40,513 bases of DNA from assembly GCA_016650245.1 (NCBI GenBank), contig JAENWD010000297.1:1-40513 (forward strand), given 5' to 3'. Below are positions 32,467 through 40,513 of the stretch, piece after piece; position 1 is the first letter of the stretch; each line of letters starts with the position of its first letter. Both the position numbers and the translations under genes were made by a program. Below the pieces are notes generated by a model. The model searched no databases, was not told the DNA's origin, and saw only the letters and a program-made list of their open reading frames with translations. Origin of the DNA: Vicinamibacteria bacterium (lineage in GTDB: Bacteria; Acidobacteriota; Vicinamibacteria; Vicinamibacterales; JAENWD01).

Positions 32467-33951
32467 GTGAACCTCCTGCTCTGGACCCTCACCGTTCCGC
32501 TGTTGACCGCTGGGATCGGAGGCTTGGGCGGTCCACGCTCGTTCAAGGAGCTCACGATGGTCGGCGGCCTGGCGCTGACCTTCGGACTGTGCCTCGCCAC
32601 CGCGGGCGATTTCCTGGCGGGAAGCACACCTGTGGCGTTCGGTGATGCGCTGCGCGTCGACGGGCTGTCCGCGCTCGTGCTGGTGCTTTGTGGCTTCGTG
32701 GGTCTGCTGTCGGGGACCTATGGAGTCGGGTATCTGAGGCGTAATGAGCGCCGTGGCCTGGTCACGCCGCGCATGCGGCGGGAGTTCTACGGTTTGATCC
32801 CGGCCTACGTGTTCGCCATGTTGTTCGTCTCGGTTTCGAACAACCTCGGCGTGCTGTGGATTGCCGTCGAGCTGACGACGCTGGCATCCGTCTTTCTGAT
32901 TGCTTTCCACGATCGGGATACATCACTCGAAGCGGCGTGGAAGTTCCTGATGCTGGGCAGTCTAGGCCTCGGGTTTGCCCTTCTGGGAACGGTACTGTTG
33001 TTCGCCGCCGGGCAGGGACATCTAGGAGAGGGATTGGCCGCGCTCAACTGGACGCGGCTCGTGGAGGCTGCGCCCCAGATGCATCCGTTCACGTTGCGGC
33101 TGGGTGTGGTCTTCGCGCTCATCGGGTACGGCACCAAGGCCGGCCTGGCCCCGATGCACACATGGAAGCCCGACGCGTACCGCGAAGCGCCGTCGCCGGC
33201 GGTTGTACTGATGGCGGTCGGGATGCTGAACGGAGCCGTGTACTGCATCCTGCGGATCCATATGATCTCAAAAGCGGCACTGGGGCCGGAGTTTTCCGGA
33301 GGCCTGCTCTTGACACTCGGTCTACTCTCCGTGCTCATCGCGGTACCATTCATTCTGATCCAGTGGAACCTGAAGCGGCTGCTGGCATATTCGAGCATCG
33401 AACATGTCGGCATCATGGCCGTCGGCGTGGGGCTCGGCGCGGAAGCGGGAGTGTTTGGAGCGCTTCTGCACATGACCTACCACTCGCTGGCAAAGCCAGT
33501 GGCGCTGTTCTCCGCCGGGACGCTCGCACAACTGCATAGCTCTTCCGATCTCGACCAAATCGGAGGGGGCACGCTCGGGCGCGCGCCGGTCGCCAGCTCG
33601 CTTCTGGTGTTGTCGGCCGTCATGATCACGGGCTCACCCCCATTCGGCTTGTTCTTCAGCGAGATGACGATCCTCAGGGCGGGTTTCTCTGGCTCGCACG
33701 TGACAGCGACCTCGATATTGCTCGCAGCGCTGGTCGCGCTGTTCTGCGGCGTCGCCTATCAGGTAGGACGAATCGTGGCCGGACCATCGCCCGATCCCGC
33801 CGTGAAGGCTCCGGATCCCGAGCGCTTCGACATCGCCCTGGCGACGACGACCGTGGCGGCGGTCGTGGCGGTCGTCTCCGCCTTCTACCTGCCTGCGCCG
33901 CTGGTGGCGCTGATTCGCGCCGCAACGCAAGTGGTCTGGGGGACGCCATGA
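32467..33951 (+). CDS. HyfF/NuoN-like proton-channel subunit
   Basis: A 494-residue antiporter-type subunit (E. coli HyfF 526). Conserved charges: Glu in LWIAVELTTLASVF, Lys in GYGTKAGLAPMHTWKPDAYR, KRLLAYSSIEHVGIMAVG, and Lys in HSLAKPVALFSAG. The W-K-P-D-A-Y-R-E-A-P segment is diagnostic of HyfF/HycQ-type proteins. It is the third channel protein of the complex and, by analogy with HycQ, the one adjacent to the HyfC/HyfE core. GTG start with AAAGGA 7 nt upstream; the stop overlaps the next ATG. Confidence 0.92.
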   Translation: MNLLLWTLTVPLLTAGIGGLGGPRSFKELTMVGGLALTFGLCLATAGDFLAGSTPVAFGDALRVDGLSALVLVLCGFVGLLSGTYGVGYLRRNERRGLVTPRMRREFYGLIPAYVFAMLFVSVSNNLGVLWIAVELTTLASVFLIAFHDRDTSLEAAWKFLMLGSLGLGFALLGTVLLFAAGQGHLGEGLAALNWTRLVEAAPQMHPFTLRLGVVFALIGYGTKAGLAPMHTWKPDAYREAPSPAVVLMAVGMLNGAVYCILRIHMISKAALGPEFSGGLLLTLGLLSVLIAVPFILIQWNLKRLLAYSSIEHVGIMAVGVGLGAEAGVFGALLHMTYHSLAKPVALFSAGTLAQLHSSSDLDQIGGGTLGRAPVASSLLVLSAVMITGSPPFGLFFSEMTILRAGFSGSHVTATSILLAALVALFCGVAYQVGRIVAGPSPDPAVKAPDPERFDIALATTTVAAVVAVVSAFYLPAPLVALIRAATQVVWGTP

Positions 33952-35531
33952 GGTCCAACGCCGCCACCGTGGCTGCCGCGCTCCAAGTGCCGGAAGAAGA
34001 CATCCGCGAAGGGCGCCCCGGTGAGCTGGTGCTCGACGTCAATGCGCAGGCGCTGCCGGGCCTTGCCGACCGAGTCAGCCAGGAACTCGAGGGACGGCTG
34101 ATGTCGCTGTTTGCGAGTGATGAACGCGACCAGACGGCCCAGTTCCGGCTGCACTATGTCTGGTCTCTGCCGCGCTTTCAGACTTTTCTGCTGTTGTCGG
34201 CGCCGATCAATCCCGCTCGTCCGTCGTTCCCGTCGATTGCCGCGAAGTATCCGGCAGCGAACTGGTTCGAGCGAGAAGTGATGGACCTCTATGGTCTGGT
34301 ACCCGATGGCCATCCGAACCCCACACGTGTCGCCCTGCACGAGGACTGGCCCGACGGTGCATGGGCGCTCCGGAAGGACTTCCCGGAGGATCGCAACGTC
34401 CCGCGTGTGCCGGGTGACCACCACCCGTTCCGGCCTGTCACCGGTGAGGGCGTCTTCGAAGTGCCAGTCGGCCCCGTTCACGCCGGCATCATCGAACCCG
34501 GGCACTTCCGGTTCGGTGTGGCTGGAGAGCCGGTCTTGTATCTCCAACTCCGGTTGTTCTACGTTCACAAGGGCATCGAAAAGCGCTTCGAGCGGCTTCC
34601 GTGGCGCCACGGCCTGTTCCTCGCCGAATCGATCTCGGGAGACACGGCGGTGGGTCACGCATTGGCCTTTGCACACGCGATCGAGCGTCTCGGCAATCTG
34701 GAGGTGCCGCCTCGAGGTCAGGCACTCCGGGTGATCCTGCTGGAGCTCGAGCGCATCTACAACCACATCGCAGATATTGGCGCACTGGCCACCGATGTGG
34801 CGTTCACGGTTCCGGCGAGCCGCGCCCAGGCGCTGCGCGAGGGTCTGGTCCGAACACAGGACCAGGTGTTCGGGAACAGACTGCTGCGTGGCACCATCGC
34901 CGTGGGTGGGGTCAAGCGTGACCTCCTGCCAGAAGGGCGCGAGGTGCTGCGAACACACCTTCGCGCGTTCGGGAAGGAGTTCGAGAGGCTCATCGCGCTC
35001 CTCGTTGACGCGGGGACCTTCACCGATCGCGTCGATGGGACGGGAATTCTGACGCGACAAGCGGCACTGGACCTCGGAATCGTCGGCGTGGCTGCGCGGG
35101 CGTCTGGGGTTGACGCCGACCTGCGCCGCGATCATCCGCATGATGCCTACGAAAGCCTGCAATTCAAGATTCCGGTCGAAGACGGCGGGGACGTCAGGGC
35201 GAGGCTCATGGTTCGAGCGCGGGAGGTGGAGCAATCCCTTGAAATCCTCGACCAGATCCTGGATTCGCTACCCGACACGACGTGTGCAACAGAGCTACCA
35301 GAACATCTGCCTCCGCGTGCTTCGGCCCTTGGCTGGGTGGAGGCGTGGCGCGGGCCGTGCACACACTTTGTGGCGACGGATGAACGGGGTGAGATTGCGC
35401 GAGTCAAAGTGACCGACCCCAGCTTTCTGAACTGGCCTGGGCTCGTGCATGCGGTTCCCGGCAACATCATTCCGGACTTCCCGGTCATCAACAAGAGCTT
35501 CAATCTCTCGTACTCCGGCAACGATCGGTAG
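33948..35531 (+). CDS. HyfG-like large subunit lacking all four NiFe ligands (Ehr type)
   Basis: A 527-residue fusion of a NuoC-like domain (residues 1-150, with YPAANWFEREVMDLYGLVPD) and a NuoD/HycE-like domain (from GPVHAGIIEPGHFRF, about 175). In group 4 NiFe hydrogenases the second part carries CGxC near the start and DPCxxC near the end. Here these positions read AESISGDTAVGH (226-237; S230 and T233 replace Cys) and DPSFLNW (490-496; S492 and N495 replace Cys). Only two cysteines, C446 and C471, exist in the whole protein, at unrelated sites. It cannot hold a NiFe centre. The fold and interface motifs are otherwise well kept, so it is functional in another sense. Start overlaps the HyfF stop. 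Confidence 0.93.
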   Translation: MRSNAATVAAALQVPEEDIREGRPGELVLDVNAQALPGLADRVSQELEGRLMSLFASDERDQTAQFRLHYVWSLPRFQTFLLLSAPINPARPSFPSIAAKYPAANWFEREVMDLYGLVPDGHPNPTRVALHEDWPDGAWALRKDFPEDRNVPRVPGDHHPFRPVTGEGVFEVPVGPVHAGIIEPGHFRFGVAGEPVLYLQLRLFYVHKGIEKRFERLPWRHGLFLAESISGDTAVGHALAFAHAIERLGNLEVPPRGQALRVILLELERIYNHIADIGALATDVAFTVPASRAQALREGLVRTQDQVFGNRLLRGTIAVGGVKRDLLPEGREVLRTHLRAFGKEFERLIALLVDAGTFTDRVDGTGILTRQAALDLGIVGVAARASGVDADLRRDHPHDAYESLQFKIPVEDGGDVRARLMVRAREVEQSLEILDQILDSLPDTTCATELPEHLPPRASALGWVEAWRGPCTHFVATDERGEIARVKVTDPSFLNWPGLVHAVPGNIIPDFPVINKSFNLSYSGNDR

Positions 35532-35552
35532 GGCGCACAAGGACGGGGACCG

Positions 35553-36398
35553 ATGCTAGGAATTATCAGCAAGAGCCTAAGGACCGGGACACTGACCGAG
35601 GCCGACCCGTTCGGTGGTCACGCGTCATTTGGATTCCCGGTCATGGACTTCAGTCGCTGCACCGCGTGTGACGAGTGCGTCCGGTCGTGTCCGACAGGTG
35701 CGATTCGGGCGGTACCGACGACGCCGGATGGGAAGCTGATCTCATTGTCGTACGCCTCCTGCATTCAATGCCGCGCCTGCGTGGCAGCGTGCCCCGAGCA
35801 GGCAATCAGCGTCTCGACCGACGTCGAAGTCGCCGCGTATAGTCGCGAACAGCTCGCCCGGACCGCCTCTTTCGACGTCGACCCAGTGACGGGCCGGGGT
35901 ACGTTCCGTCAGGTCGAACTTGAAGCAGGGCTCAGCCTGGCCGACGCCGCCGCCCGCTTGAAGGAACGCATCCGCGGACGTCTGGGCCGTTCGCTTCACG
36001 TGCGCCAAGTGGACGCCGGAAGCTGCAACGGCTGTGAACTGGAGATCGCAGCGACCACCAACCCGTTCTATGACCTCGAGCGGTTTGGAATCCACTTCGT
36101 CGCCAGTCCCCGGCACGCTGACGCGCTGCTAGTGACGGGGCCGGTGACGCGCAATATGGAAGCCGCGCTGCGCAGGACCTATGAAGCGACGCCGGAACCG
36201 CGCGTGGTGGTCGCCGTGGGCGCGTGTGGCTGCAGCGGCGGGATATTCGGAGAGGGGACGTACGCGGCGCTCGGCGGTGTCGATCGCGTCCTGCCCGTGG
36301 ACGTGTACATTCCGGGCTGCCCACCTCGCCCACAGGCCATTCTCAACGGTCTACTCGTCGCGATGGGGGTTCGCGAAGCGCGGGTTGGGACCAGGTAG
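35553..36398 (+). CDS. Fusion of 2[4Fe-4S] ferredoxin (HyfH-like) and NuoB/HyfI-like small subunit
   Basis: A 281-residue protein. Residues 30-85 form two [4Fe-4S] sites: CTACDECVRSCP (C36, 39, 42, 46) and CIQCRACVAACP (C70, 73, 76, 80). From about 145 the small-subunit fold begins: DAGSCNGCELEIAA (C158, C161), VAVGACGCSGGIFG (C225/C227) and IPGCPPRPQAILNG (C256), the ligands of the proximal cluster next to the large subunit. In E. coli these are separate proteins HyfH and HyfI. Electrons should pass from an external ferredoxin-like donor (or to one) through this chain to the NiFe-less site. Ribosome site GGGGA before ATG 35553; last gene of the operon, ending 9 bp from the convergent plsC. 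Confidence 0.93.
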   Translation: MLGIISKSLRTGTLTEADPFGGHASFGFPVMDFSRCTACDECVRSCPTGAIRAVPTTPDGKLISLSYASCIQCRACVAACPEQAISVSTDVEVAAYSREQLARTASFDVDPVTGRGTFRQVELEAGLSLADAAARLKERIRGRLGRSLHVRQVDAGSCNGCELEIAATTNPFYDLERFGIHFVASPRHADALLVTGPVTRNMEAALRRTYEATPEPRVVVAVGACGCSGGIFGEGTYAALGGVDRVLPVDVYIPGCPPRPQAILNGLLVAMGVREARVGTR

Positions 36399-36407
36399 CG
36401 GTCCGCG

Positions 36408-37133
36408 TCAGCCGACAGTGGTCGCGCTCGACACGACCTCGCGCACCCGCTTGGCGAGCGAACGGGCGTCAGAGACCTGGAGGCTGGAAGTCTCAATCGG
36501 CGCGTGCACCACGAGCGTGGCGTGGCCGGGGCAGGTCATCAGGCGGCCTTTCCGCATCACGCGGCGAGTGCCATCCACCGACACGGGTACGATTGGCAGC
36601 TGGGCTTCGATAGCCAGGAGAAAGCTGCCGGCTTTGAAGATCCCCACATGGCCGGTCTCGCTGCGGGTGCCTTCCGGGAAGATGACGAGCGAGAGGCCTT
36701 GCTCGACCAGCGCTCTCCAGCGCCTCAGGATGCCGGCGCGATCGGGCTTCCGGCGGTCGACCAGCAGGTGACCGGTGCGCCGCAGATGCCAGCCCAGGAA
36801 CGGGAAGCTGCCGAGCGACTCCTTCGCGATGATGCGGAGCTGGTACGGCAGCGTCGCGAAGACCACCGGGATGTCGTAGATGCTCTGGTGATTCGAGACG
36901 AAGATGTAGGTCTTGCCAGGCTGCAGTTGCGCCAGCCCCCGCACCTCCACGCTCACGCCGGTCGTCGCCAGAATCAGCCACGACCACACGCGCGCGCAGC
37001 CGTGCGCGAAATGCCCGCGCCGATCGACCAGACTCGAGCCCAGCGACAGCGTGCCGAGCACGGCGGTGTAGACGCCGATGGCGGGAATGAGGAAGAAAAC
37101 CGTCCGCCACCAATGAAACGGGGGGATGCCCAC
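36408..37133 (-). CDS. plsC: 1-acyl-sn-glycerol-3-phosphate acyltransferase (PlsC-like)
   Basis: A 241-residue lysophosphatidate acyltransferase making phosphatidic acid at the membrane. An N-terminal hydrophobic segment (FFLIPAIGVYTAVLGTLSLG) precedes the catalytic NHQSIYD (H-x4-D) motif and the phosphate-binding FPEGTRS motif, with LLVDRRKPDRAGI and PIVPVSVDGTR between and after them. GTG start at 37133, 3 bp after the PIN/TRAM gene's stop, so co-transcribed. It converges on the Ehr operon with only 9 bp between stops. Confidence 0.92.
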   Translation of the reverse strand: MGIPPFHWWRTVFFLIPAIGVYTAVLGTLSLGSSLVDRRGHFAHGCARVWSWLILATTGVSVEVRGLAQLQPGKTYIFVSNHQSIYDIPVVFATLPYQLRIIAKESLGSFPFLGWHLRRTGHLLVDRRKPDRAGILRRWRALVEQGLSLVIFPEGTRSETGHVGIFKAGSFLLAIEAQLPIVPVSVDGTRRVMRKGRLMTCPGHATLVVHAPIETSSLQVSDARSLAKRVREVVSSATTVG

Positions 37134-37136
37134 GCG

Positions 37137-38297
37137 TTATCCGCGCAACGGCCCGTCCAACCCGCCGTTGACACCCGGCGCGGCCGCCGTTGCAGCCGCC
37201 CCGGCCGACGCCGACACAGACGCCGGTGTCTGCGGCTGCGGAGCCGGCGCCACGCGGGGACGCCGCTGCGGTTCATCGCGATCCGCTGGGCCACTGCCTT
37301 GCGGCCCGGCGACGCCGTCCACGAAGCGGCCGAAGATCATCTTGCCGGCCGTCGTCTGCAGGACGCTGGTCACGACGACGTCGATCGTCTTGCCGATCAA
37401 CCTGCGCGCGTTGTCGACCACGACCATCGTGCCGTCGTCGAGATACGCAACGCCCTGGTTGAATTCCTTGCCTTCCTTGAGGATGAACACCTTCATGATC
37501 TCGCCCGGGAGCACGACCGGCTTGAGCGAGTTGGCCAGCTCGTTGATGTTGAGCACGGCCACCCCGCGCAGCTGCGCGACCTTGTTGAGATTGAAGTCAT
37601 TGGTGACAATCTTGCCCGACAGCGCGCGCGCCAACTCGATCAGCTTGAGGTCGACTTCGCGAACCTCGGGGAAGTCCAGGTCCGAGATCATCACTTCGAG
37701 CCCCGACATCTTCTGCATCCTCTGCAGGATGTCGAGCCCTCGCCGGCCGCGGTTGCGCTTCATCGAGTCCGGCGAGTCGGCGACCAGCTGCAGTTCCTTG
37801 AGCACGAACTGCGGGATCACGAGCGTGCCGTCCAGAAAGCCGGTCTCGCAGATGTCGACGACACGGCCGTCGATGATCACGCTGGTGTCGAGGATGCGGT
37901 AGCGGCGCTGGGGGCCGGTGCCGCGGAACAGGCCGATCAGGCGTGCCGGCTCCAGCCACTCGCCCTTGCGGCCACCCAACACCAGCCCGAGGTACGGCAG
38001 CGCGAGCAGCACGAAGGAGTGGAGGAAGGCGACGCGGTCGTCTTTGGTATCGGCCCAGAACAGCGCCGCGCCGACGGTCTTGGCAATACCCAGACCGATG
38101 GCGCCGCCCAGCATCGCGCCGAGCATGTGCGTGACGGGGGTGTTCCTGAGCCGCGACTCGAAGGCGACAAACACCACGGCCAGCGCCACCCCAAAGGCGG
38201 CATTGACCGCAACGGACCCGCCCAGCGGCCTCAGCAGGACCGCGGAATAGACGACGGCGATGACGAAGAGCAGACGGGCAAGGAGAAACCAGGCCAT
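37137..38297 (-). CDS. PIN/TRAM-domain membrane protein (YacL-type)
   Basis: A 386-residue protein. About four N-terminal helices (LLFVIAVVYSAVLLRPLGG, AVNAAFGVALAVVFVAF and two more) anchor a PIN nuclease-like domain starting YRILDTSVIIDGRVVDI, with the acidic residues D in LDTSVIIDGR and later KIVTNDFNLNKVAQLRGV. A TRAM-like beta-barrel follows (VVLPGEIMKVFILKEGKEFN), then a Pro/Ala-rich disordered tail of about 50 residues. The family is found next to radA or ispD in many bacteria; its RNA target is not established. GGAG lies 8 nt before ATG 38297. Confidence 0.88.
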   Translation of the reverse strand: MAWFLLARLLFVIAVVYSAVLLRPLGGSVAVNAAFGVALAVVFVAFESRLRNTPVTHMLGAMLGGAIGLGIAKTVGAALFWADTKDDRVAFLHSFVLLALPYLGLVLGGRKGEWLEPARLIGLFRGTGPQRRYRILDTSVIIDGRVVDICETGFLDGTLVIPQFVLKELQLVADSPDSMKRNRGRRGLDILQRMQKMSGLEVMISDLDFPEVREVDLKLIELARALSGKIVTNDFNLNKVAQLRGVAVLNINELANSLKPVVLPGEIMKVFILKEGKEFNQGVAYLDDGTMVVVDNARRLIGKTIDVVVTSVLQTTAGKMIFGRFVDGVAGPQGSGPADRDEPQRRPRVAPAPQPQTPASVSASAGAAATAAAPGVNGGLDGPLRG

Positions 38298-38342
38298 GCG
38301 GACGCTCCGGAATGACGAAGCCGGCTATGAATCACCAGAGAA

Positions 38343-39728
38343 TTATACGAGCAGCGCATCGAGCGCCTCCGACACCGAGCTCACCGCGACCAGTTCGCAC
38401 CCGCCCTCGACCAGGATGCGGTCGGTCGGGTCGATATTGGCGCGTGGCAGCACGCACCGCTGAAATCCCAGCTGGGCCGCCTCGCGTACGCGCAGGCCGG
38501 CCTGTGTAATTCCGCGCACTTCGCCGGCCAGCCCGACCTCGCCAAAGACGGCGGTGGACGCCGCGATGACCCGGTTGCGCAGGCTGGACGCCACGGCGGC
38601 GACTACGCTGAGGTCGGCCGCCGGTTCCTCGATCGTCATGCCGCCGGCGACGTTGACGTAGACATCCTCGCCGGCCAGGTGCAGGCCCGCGCGCTTCTCG
38701 AGCACCGCCAGCAACAGGGACAGCCTCCCCTGGTCGATGCCGTTTGCCGTGCGGCGCGCGTTGCCAAAGGTGCTGCCGCTGACAAGCGCCTGCACCTCGA
38801 CCAGCAGCGGCCGCGACCCTTCGATGGCGCAATGCACGGCCGACCCTGGCGAATTGGCGGGGCGCTCGGCCAGAAACAGCTGCGACGGATTGGGCACCGC
38901 CCGCAGGCCCTCGCTCGTCATCTCGAAGACGCCGAGCTCGCTGACGGCGCCGAAACGATTCTTCACGGCACGCACGACACGGTGCGAGTGATGACGCTCG
39001 CCTTCGAAGTAGAGCACGGTGTCGACCACGTGCTCGAGCGTCTTGGGACCGGCCAGCGCGCCGTCTTTGGTGATGTGCCCGACGACGAAGATCGGGATGT
39101 TCTGGCTCTTGGCGGCAAACAGCAGCTGCGTGGCGGACTCGCGTACCTGGCCCACGCTTCCTGGAGCCGACTGCATCCGCATCGAGAAAACGGTTTGAAT
39201 CGAGTCGACGATGACCAGCGTGGGGCGCAGGCGGCTGAGCTCTTCCAGGATGCGCTCGAGACACGTCTCGGCGAGCAGATAGAGTGGCGCGCGCCCCACG
39301 CCGAGCCGCTCGCCGCGCGACTTCACCTGGTGCTCGGATTCCTCGCCCGAGCTGTAGAGCACTGGCCCGATGTCGCGCGCGATGTTGGCCGCAGCCTGCA
39401 GCAGCAGTGTGGACTTGCCGATGCCCGGCTCGCCGCCGAGCAGCACCATCGACCCTGGCACGATGCCGCCACCAAGCACGCGGTCGAGCTCGCCGATGCC
39501 GGTCGACAGCCGCGTGGTGGTGCTCATCTCGACGTCGGCGTACAGCTTGGCGCCAGCGCCCCCTGGCACGAGAGCGCCGTAACGGTTGCCGCCCGCCGGC
39601 GCGGTCGCCGGCTCGCCGATGCGTTCTTCGACCAGGGAGTTCCACGCCCCGCAGTCGGTGCAGCGGCCCAGCCACTTGGGGGACTGGCTGCCACATTCCT
39701 GACACACGAAGACGTTTTTCGCCTTCAC
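38343..39728 (-). CDS. radA: DNA repair protein RadA
   Basis: A 461-residue RecA-like helicase/branch-migration protein acting on recombination intermediates. The N-terminal zinc finger has CQECG and CTDCG (C9, C12, C23, C26). Walker A is GGEPGIGKSTLLLQ (from about residue 98), Walker B lies in PTLVIVDSIQT, and the RadA-specific KNRFG motif occurs in VRAVKNRFGAVSELGVF. The C-terminal Lon-protease-like domain runs to the end with GEVGLAGEVRGITQ. Length is typical. GTG 39728 has AGGA directly adjacent, which is unusually close, so the exact start is less sure. Confidence 0.96.
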   Translation of the reverse strand: MKAKNVFVCQECGSQSPKWLGRCTDCGAWNSLVEERIGEPATAPAGGNRYGALVPGGAGAKLYADVEMSTTTRLSTGIGELDRVLGGGIVPGSMVLLGGEPGIGKSTLLLQAAANIARDIGPVLYSSGEESEHQVKSRGERLGVGRAPLYLLAETCLERILEELSRLRPTLVIVDSIQTVFSMRMQSAPGSVGQVRESATQLLFAAKSQNIPIFVVGHITKDGALAGPKTLEHVVDTVLYFEGERHHSHRVVRAVKNRFGAVSELGVFEMTSEGLRAVPNPSQLFLAERPANSPGSAVHCAIEGSRPLLVEVQALVSGSTFGNARRTANGIDQGRLSLLLAVLEKRAGLHLAGEDVYVNVAGGMTIEEPAADLSVVAAVASSLRNRVIAASTAVFGEVGLAGEVRGITQAGLRVREAAQLGFQRCVLPRANIDPTDRILVEGGCELVAVSSVSEALDALLV

Positions 39729-39742
39729 TCCTGGATTATGCC

Positions 39743-40513
39743 TCAGACGTGCGGCCGCCTGGTGAGCCCGAACGCCAGGCCGCTGCCGAACATCAGCGCC
39801 TCAAAGCCGCTCACGAGTGTGCGCGTGATGGGCTGCAGGCTGTCTTCGCCGAGCAGGCGAGCGAGCGGGTCGAGTCCGACCTGCGAGCCGGCAAAGGTGT
39901 TGGCCATGAGGTCGAGGCTCGAACCAACCAGGTGCCGCCCGGCCAGCGCGAGGGCCATGGCCGCAAGGGCCGTGAAGGTGCCGGTCGTAAGCGCCACGCG
40001 CCAGCGTGCGCGGCCACGGGGCGCGGCCATGCCGCCTTGCGACAGGCGACGCGTTGCCAGAGCGTAGCCGGCGCCGACGGCGGCGCCCACGACAAGTCCC
40101 TCGAGCCCCCCGACCAGCGCGACGACATCGCGGCCAAAGACACCGCCAAGCAGTGACCGCACGAGATGGTGAGCGAGCCAGCCAGTCACGAGCCCCGCCA
40201 CTGCACCCCCCATCGTCAAGGCCGCGGCGCGCGCCGAGCGCGCCAGCGATTCAGCGGCGGCAAGCCCCGCGCCGACTCCCGCGCCGCCCAGCGCGCCGGC
40301 CGCTGCACCGACCAGCGCGAGGGTGACCGCGACCTCGGCGCCCGTCTCGGATCCCGGCACCAGGGCGAGCGCCAGGCCGCCACCGACGCCTGCCACAAGT
40401 CCCGCAAGCCCCGCCGAGGCCGACGCCGACGCCCAGCGCCGCGAGGCCAGATGCGCCGCGTGGCGCGCGCGCAGCGCCAGCACATCGGCGATCGCGCGCA
40501 TGCGGCCCTGCGC
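39743..40513 (-). CDS. Glycine/alanine-rich membrane protein, N-terminus possibly outside the window
   Basis: At least 252 residues from an ATG at 40501; the frame stays open to the window edge at 40513, so the true start may lie beyond it. There are five or six Gly/Ala-rich hydrophobic segments, for example SAGLAGLVAGVGGGLALALV, VAVTLALVGAAAGALGGAGV and MGGAVAGLVTGWLAHHLVRS, with glycine-zipper spacing, and a C-terminal FEALMFGSGLAFGLTRRPHV. I do not recognise the family. It lies 14 bp upstream of radA on the same strand and may be the tail of a larger signalling or transport protein. Confidence 0.6.
   Translation of the reverse strand, partial: AQGRMRAIADVLALRARHAAHLASRRWASASASAGLAGLVAGVGGGLALALVPGSETGAEVAVTLALVGAAAGALGGAGVGAGLAAAESLARSARAAALTMGGAVAGLVTGWLAHHLVRSLLGGVFGRDVVALVGGLEGLVVGAAVGAGYALATRRLSQGGMAAPRGRARWRVALTTGTFTALAAMALALAGRHLVGSSLDLMANTFAGSQVGLDPLARLLGEDSLQPITRTLVSGFEALMFGSGLAFGLTRRPHV

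Noticed and set aside
26789-36398. Calling the operon a functional NiFe hydrogenase-4 or formate hydrogenlyase
   Set aside because: All four NiFe cysteine positions in the large subunit are replaced, and no hydrogenase maturation genes or formate dehydrogenase are in the window.
26789-36398. Calling the operon respiratory complex I or an Mrp antiporter
   Set aside because: HyfB-type C-terminal modules, a HyfE-like subunit, the WKPDAY motif of HyfF and the NuoC-NuoD fusion with a ferredoxin-NuoB fusion fit Hyf/Ehr; NuoE/F/G and NuoA/J/K are missing.
36388-36404. GGACC/GGTCC inverted repeat between the convergent Ehr operon and plsC as a terminator
   Set aside because: Only a 5-bp stem with a 7-nt loop and no T-run.

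Overview
The window is strongly GC-rich, with mostly G/C third codon positions, many GTG starts, and 1-4 bp ATGA/GTGA/TGATG start-stop overlaps. Gene content and the style of the intergenic repeats suggest an Acidobacteriota-like bacterium, perhaps Vicinamibacteria. That placement is an inference; no marker here settles it.

Region 1 (1-2031, minus strand) is a translation locus: tRNA-Thr(TGT), tRNA-Tyr(GTA), tRNA-Gly(TCC), tRNA-Thr(GGT), then tuf, cut by the window edge. This is the same order as the classical thrU-tyrU-glyT-thrT-tufB operon. The spacers carry degenerate inverted heptamer arrays and duplicated modules.

Region 2 (2155-18999) is a surface-polysaccharide cluster in three blocks. 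Three plus-strand genes encode four glycosyltransferase domains. A minus-strand block holds a GT4, two GT2 enzymes and a frameshifted membrane protein. A second plus-strand block encodes a GT-C/TPR membrane glycosyltransferase, a Wzm/Wzt-type ABC exporter, a GT2, a GT2-like/methyltransferase/NodB-deacetylase fusion and a GT1-like/GT2 fusion. The likely logic is glycan assembly in the cytoplasm, tailoring by methylation and deacetylation, and ABC-dependent export. A 68-bp double-hairpin inverted element closes the cluster and contributes the stop codons of both flanking convergent genes.

Region 3 (19054-24967, minus strand) is a tight housekeeping run read as malic enzyme, a possible small ORF, bactofilin, a B3/B4-domain protein, ispD, ispF, gltX and rlmB.

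Region 4 (about 25036-36398, plus strand) is the most interesting part. A cysteine-free ArsR-type regulator and a GNAT-like protein precede seven genes for a membrane complex related to hydrogenase-4/formate hydrogenlyase: two tandem HyfB-like subunits, HyfC, HyfE, HyfF, HyfG, and a ferredoxin-HyfI fusion. The HyfG-like large subunit has lost all four cysteines that bind the NiFe centre, while the small subunit and ferredoxin domain keep their Fe-S cysteines. This is therefore an Ehr (energy-converting hydrogenase-related) complex: an ion-pumping module with an intact electron wire and no hydrogenase site. AT-rich islands, three of which share a core sequence, lie upstream of arsR, the GNAT gene and the complex operon, and look like regulator operators. 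Two very small ORFs in the operon leader are also possible.

Region 5 (36408-40513, minus strand) encodes a PlsC-like acyltransferase, a PIN/TRAM membrane protein, RadA and a glycine-rich membrane protein that runs off the window.
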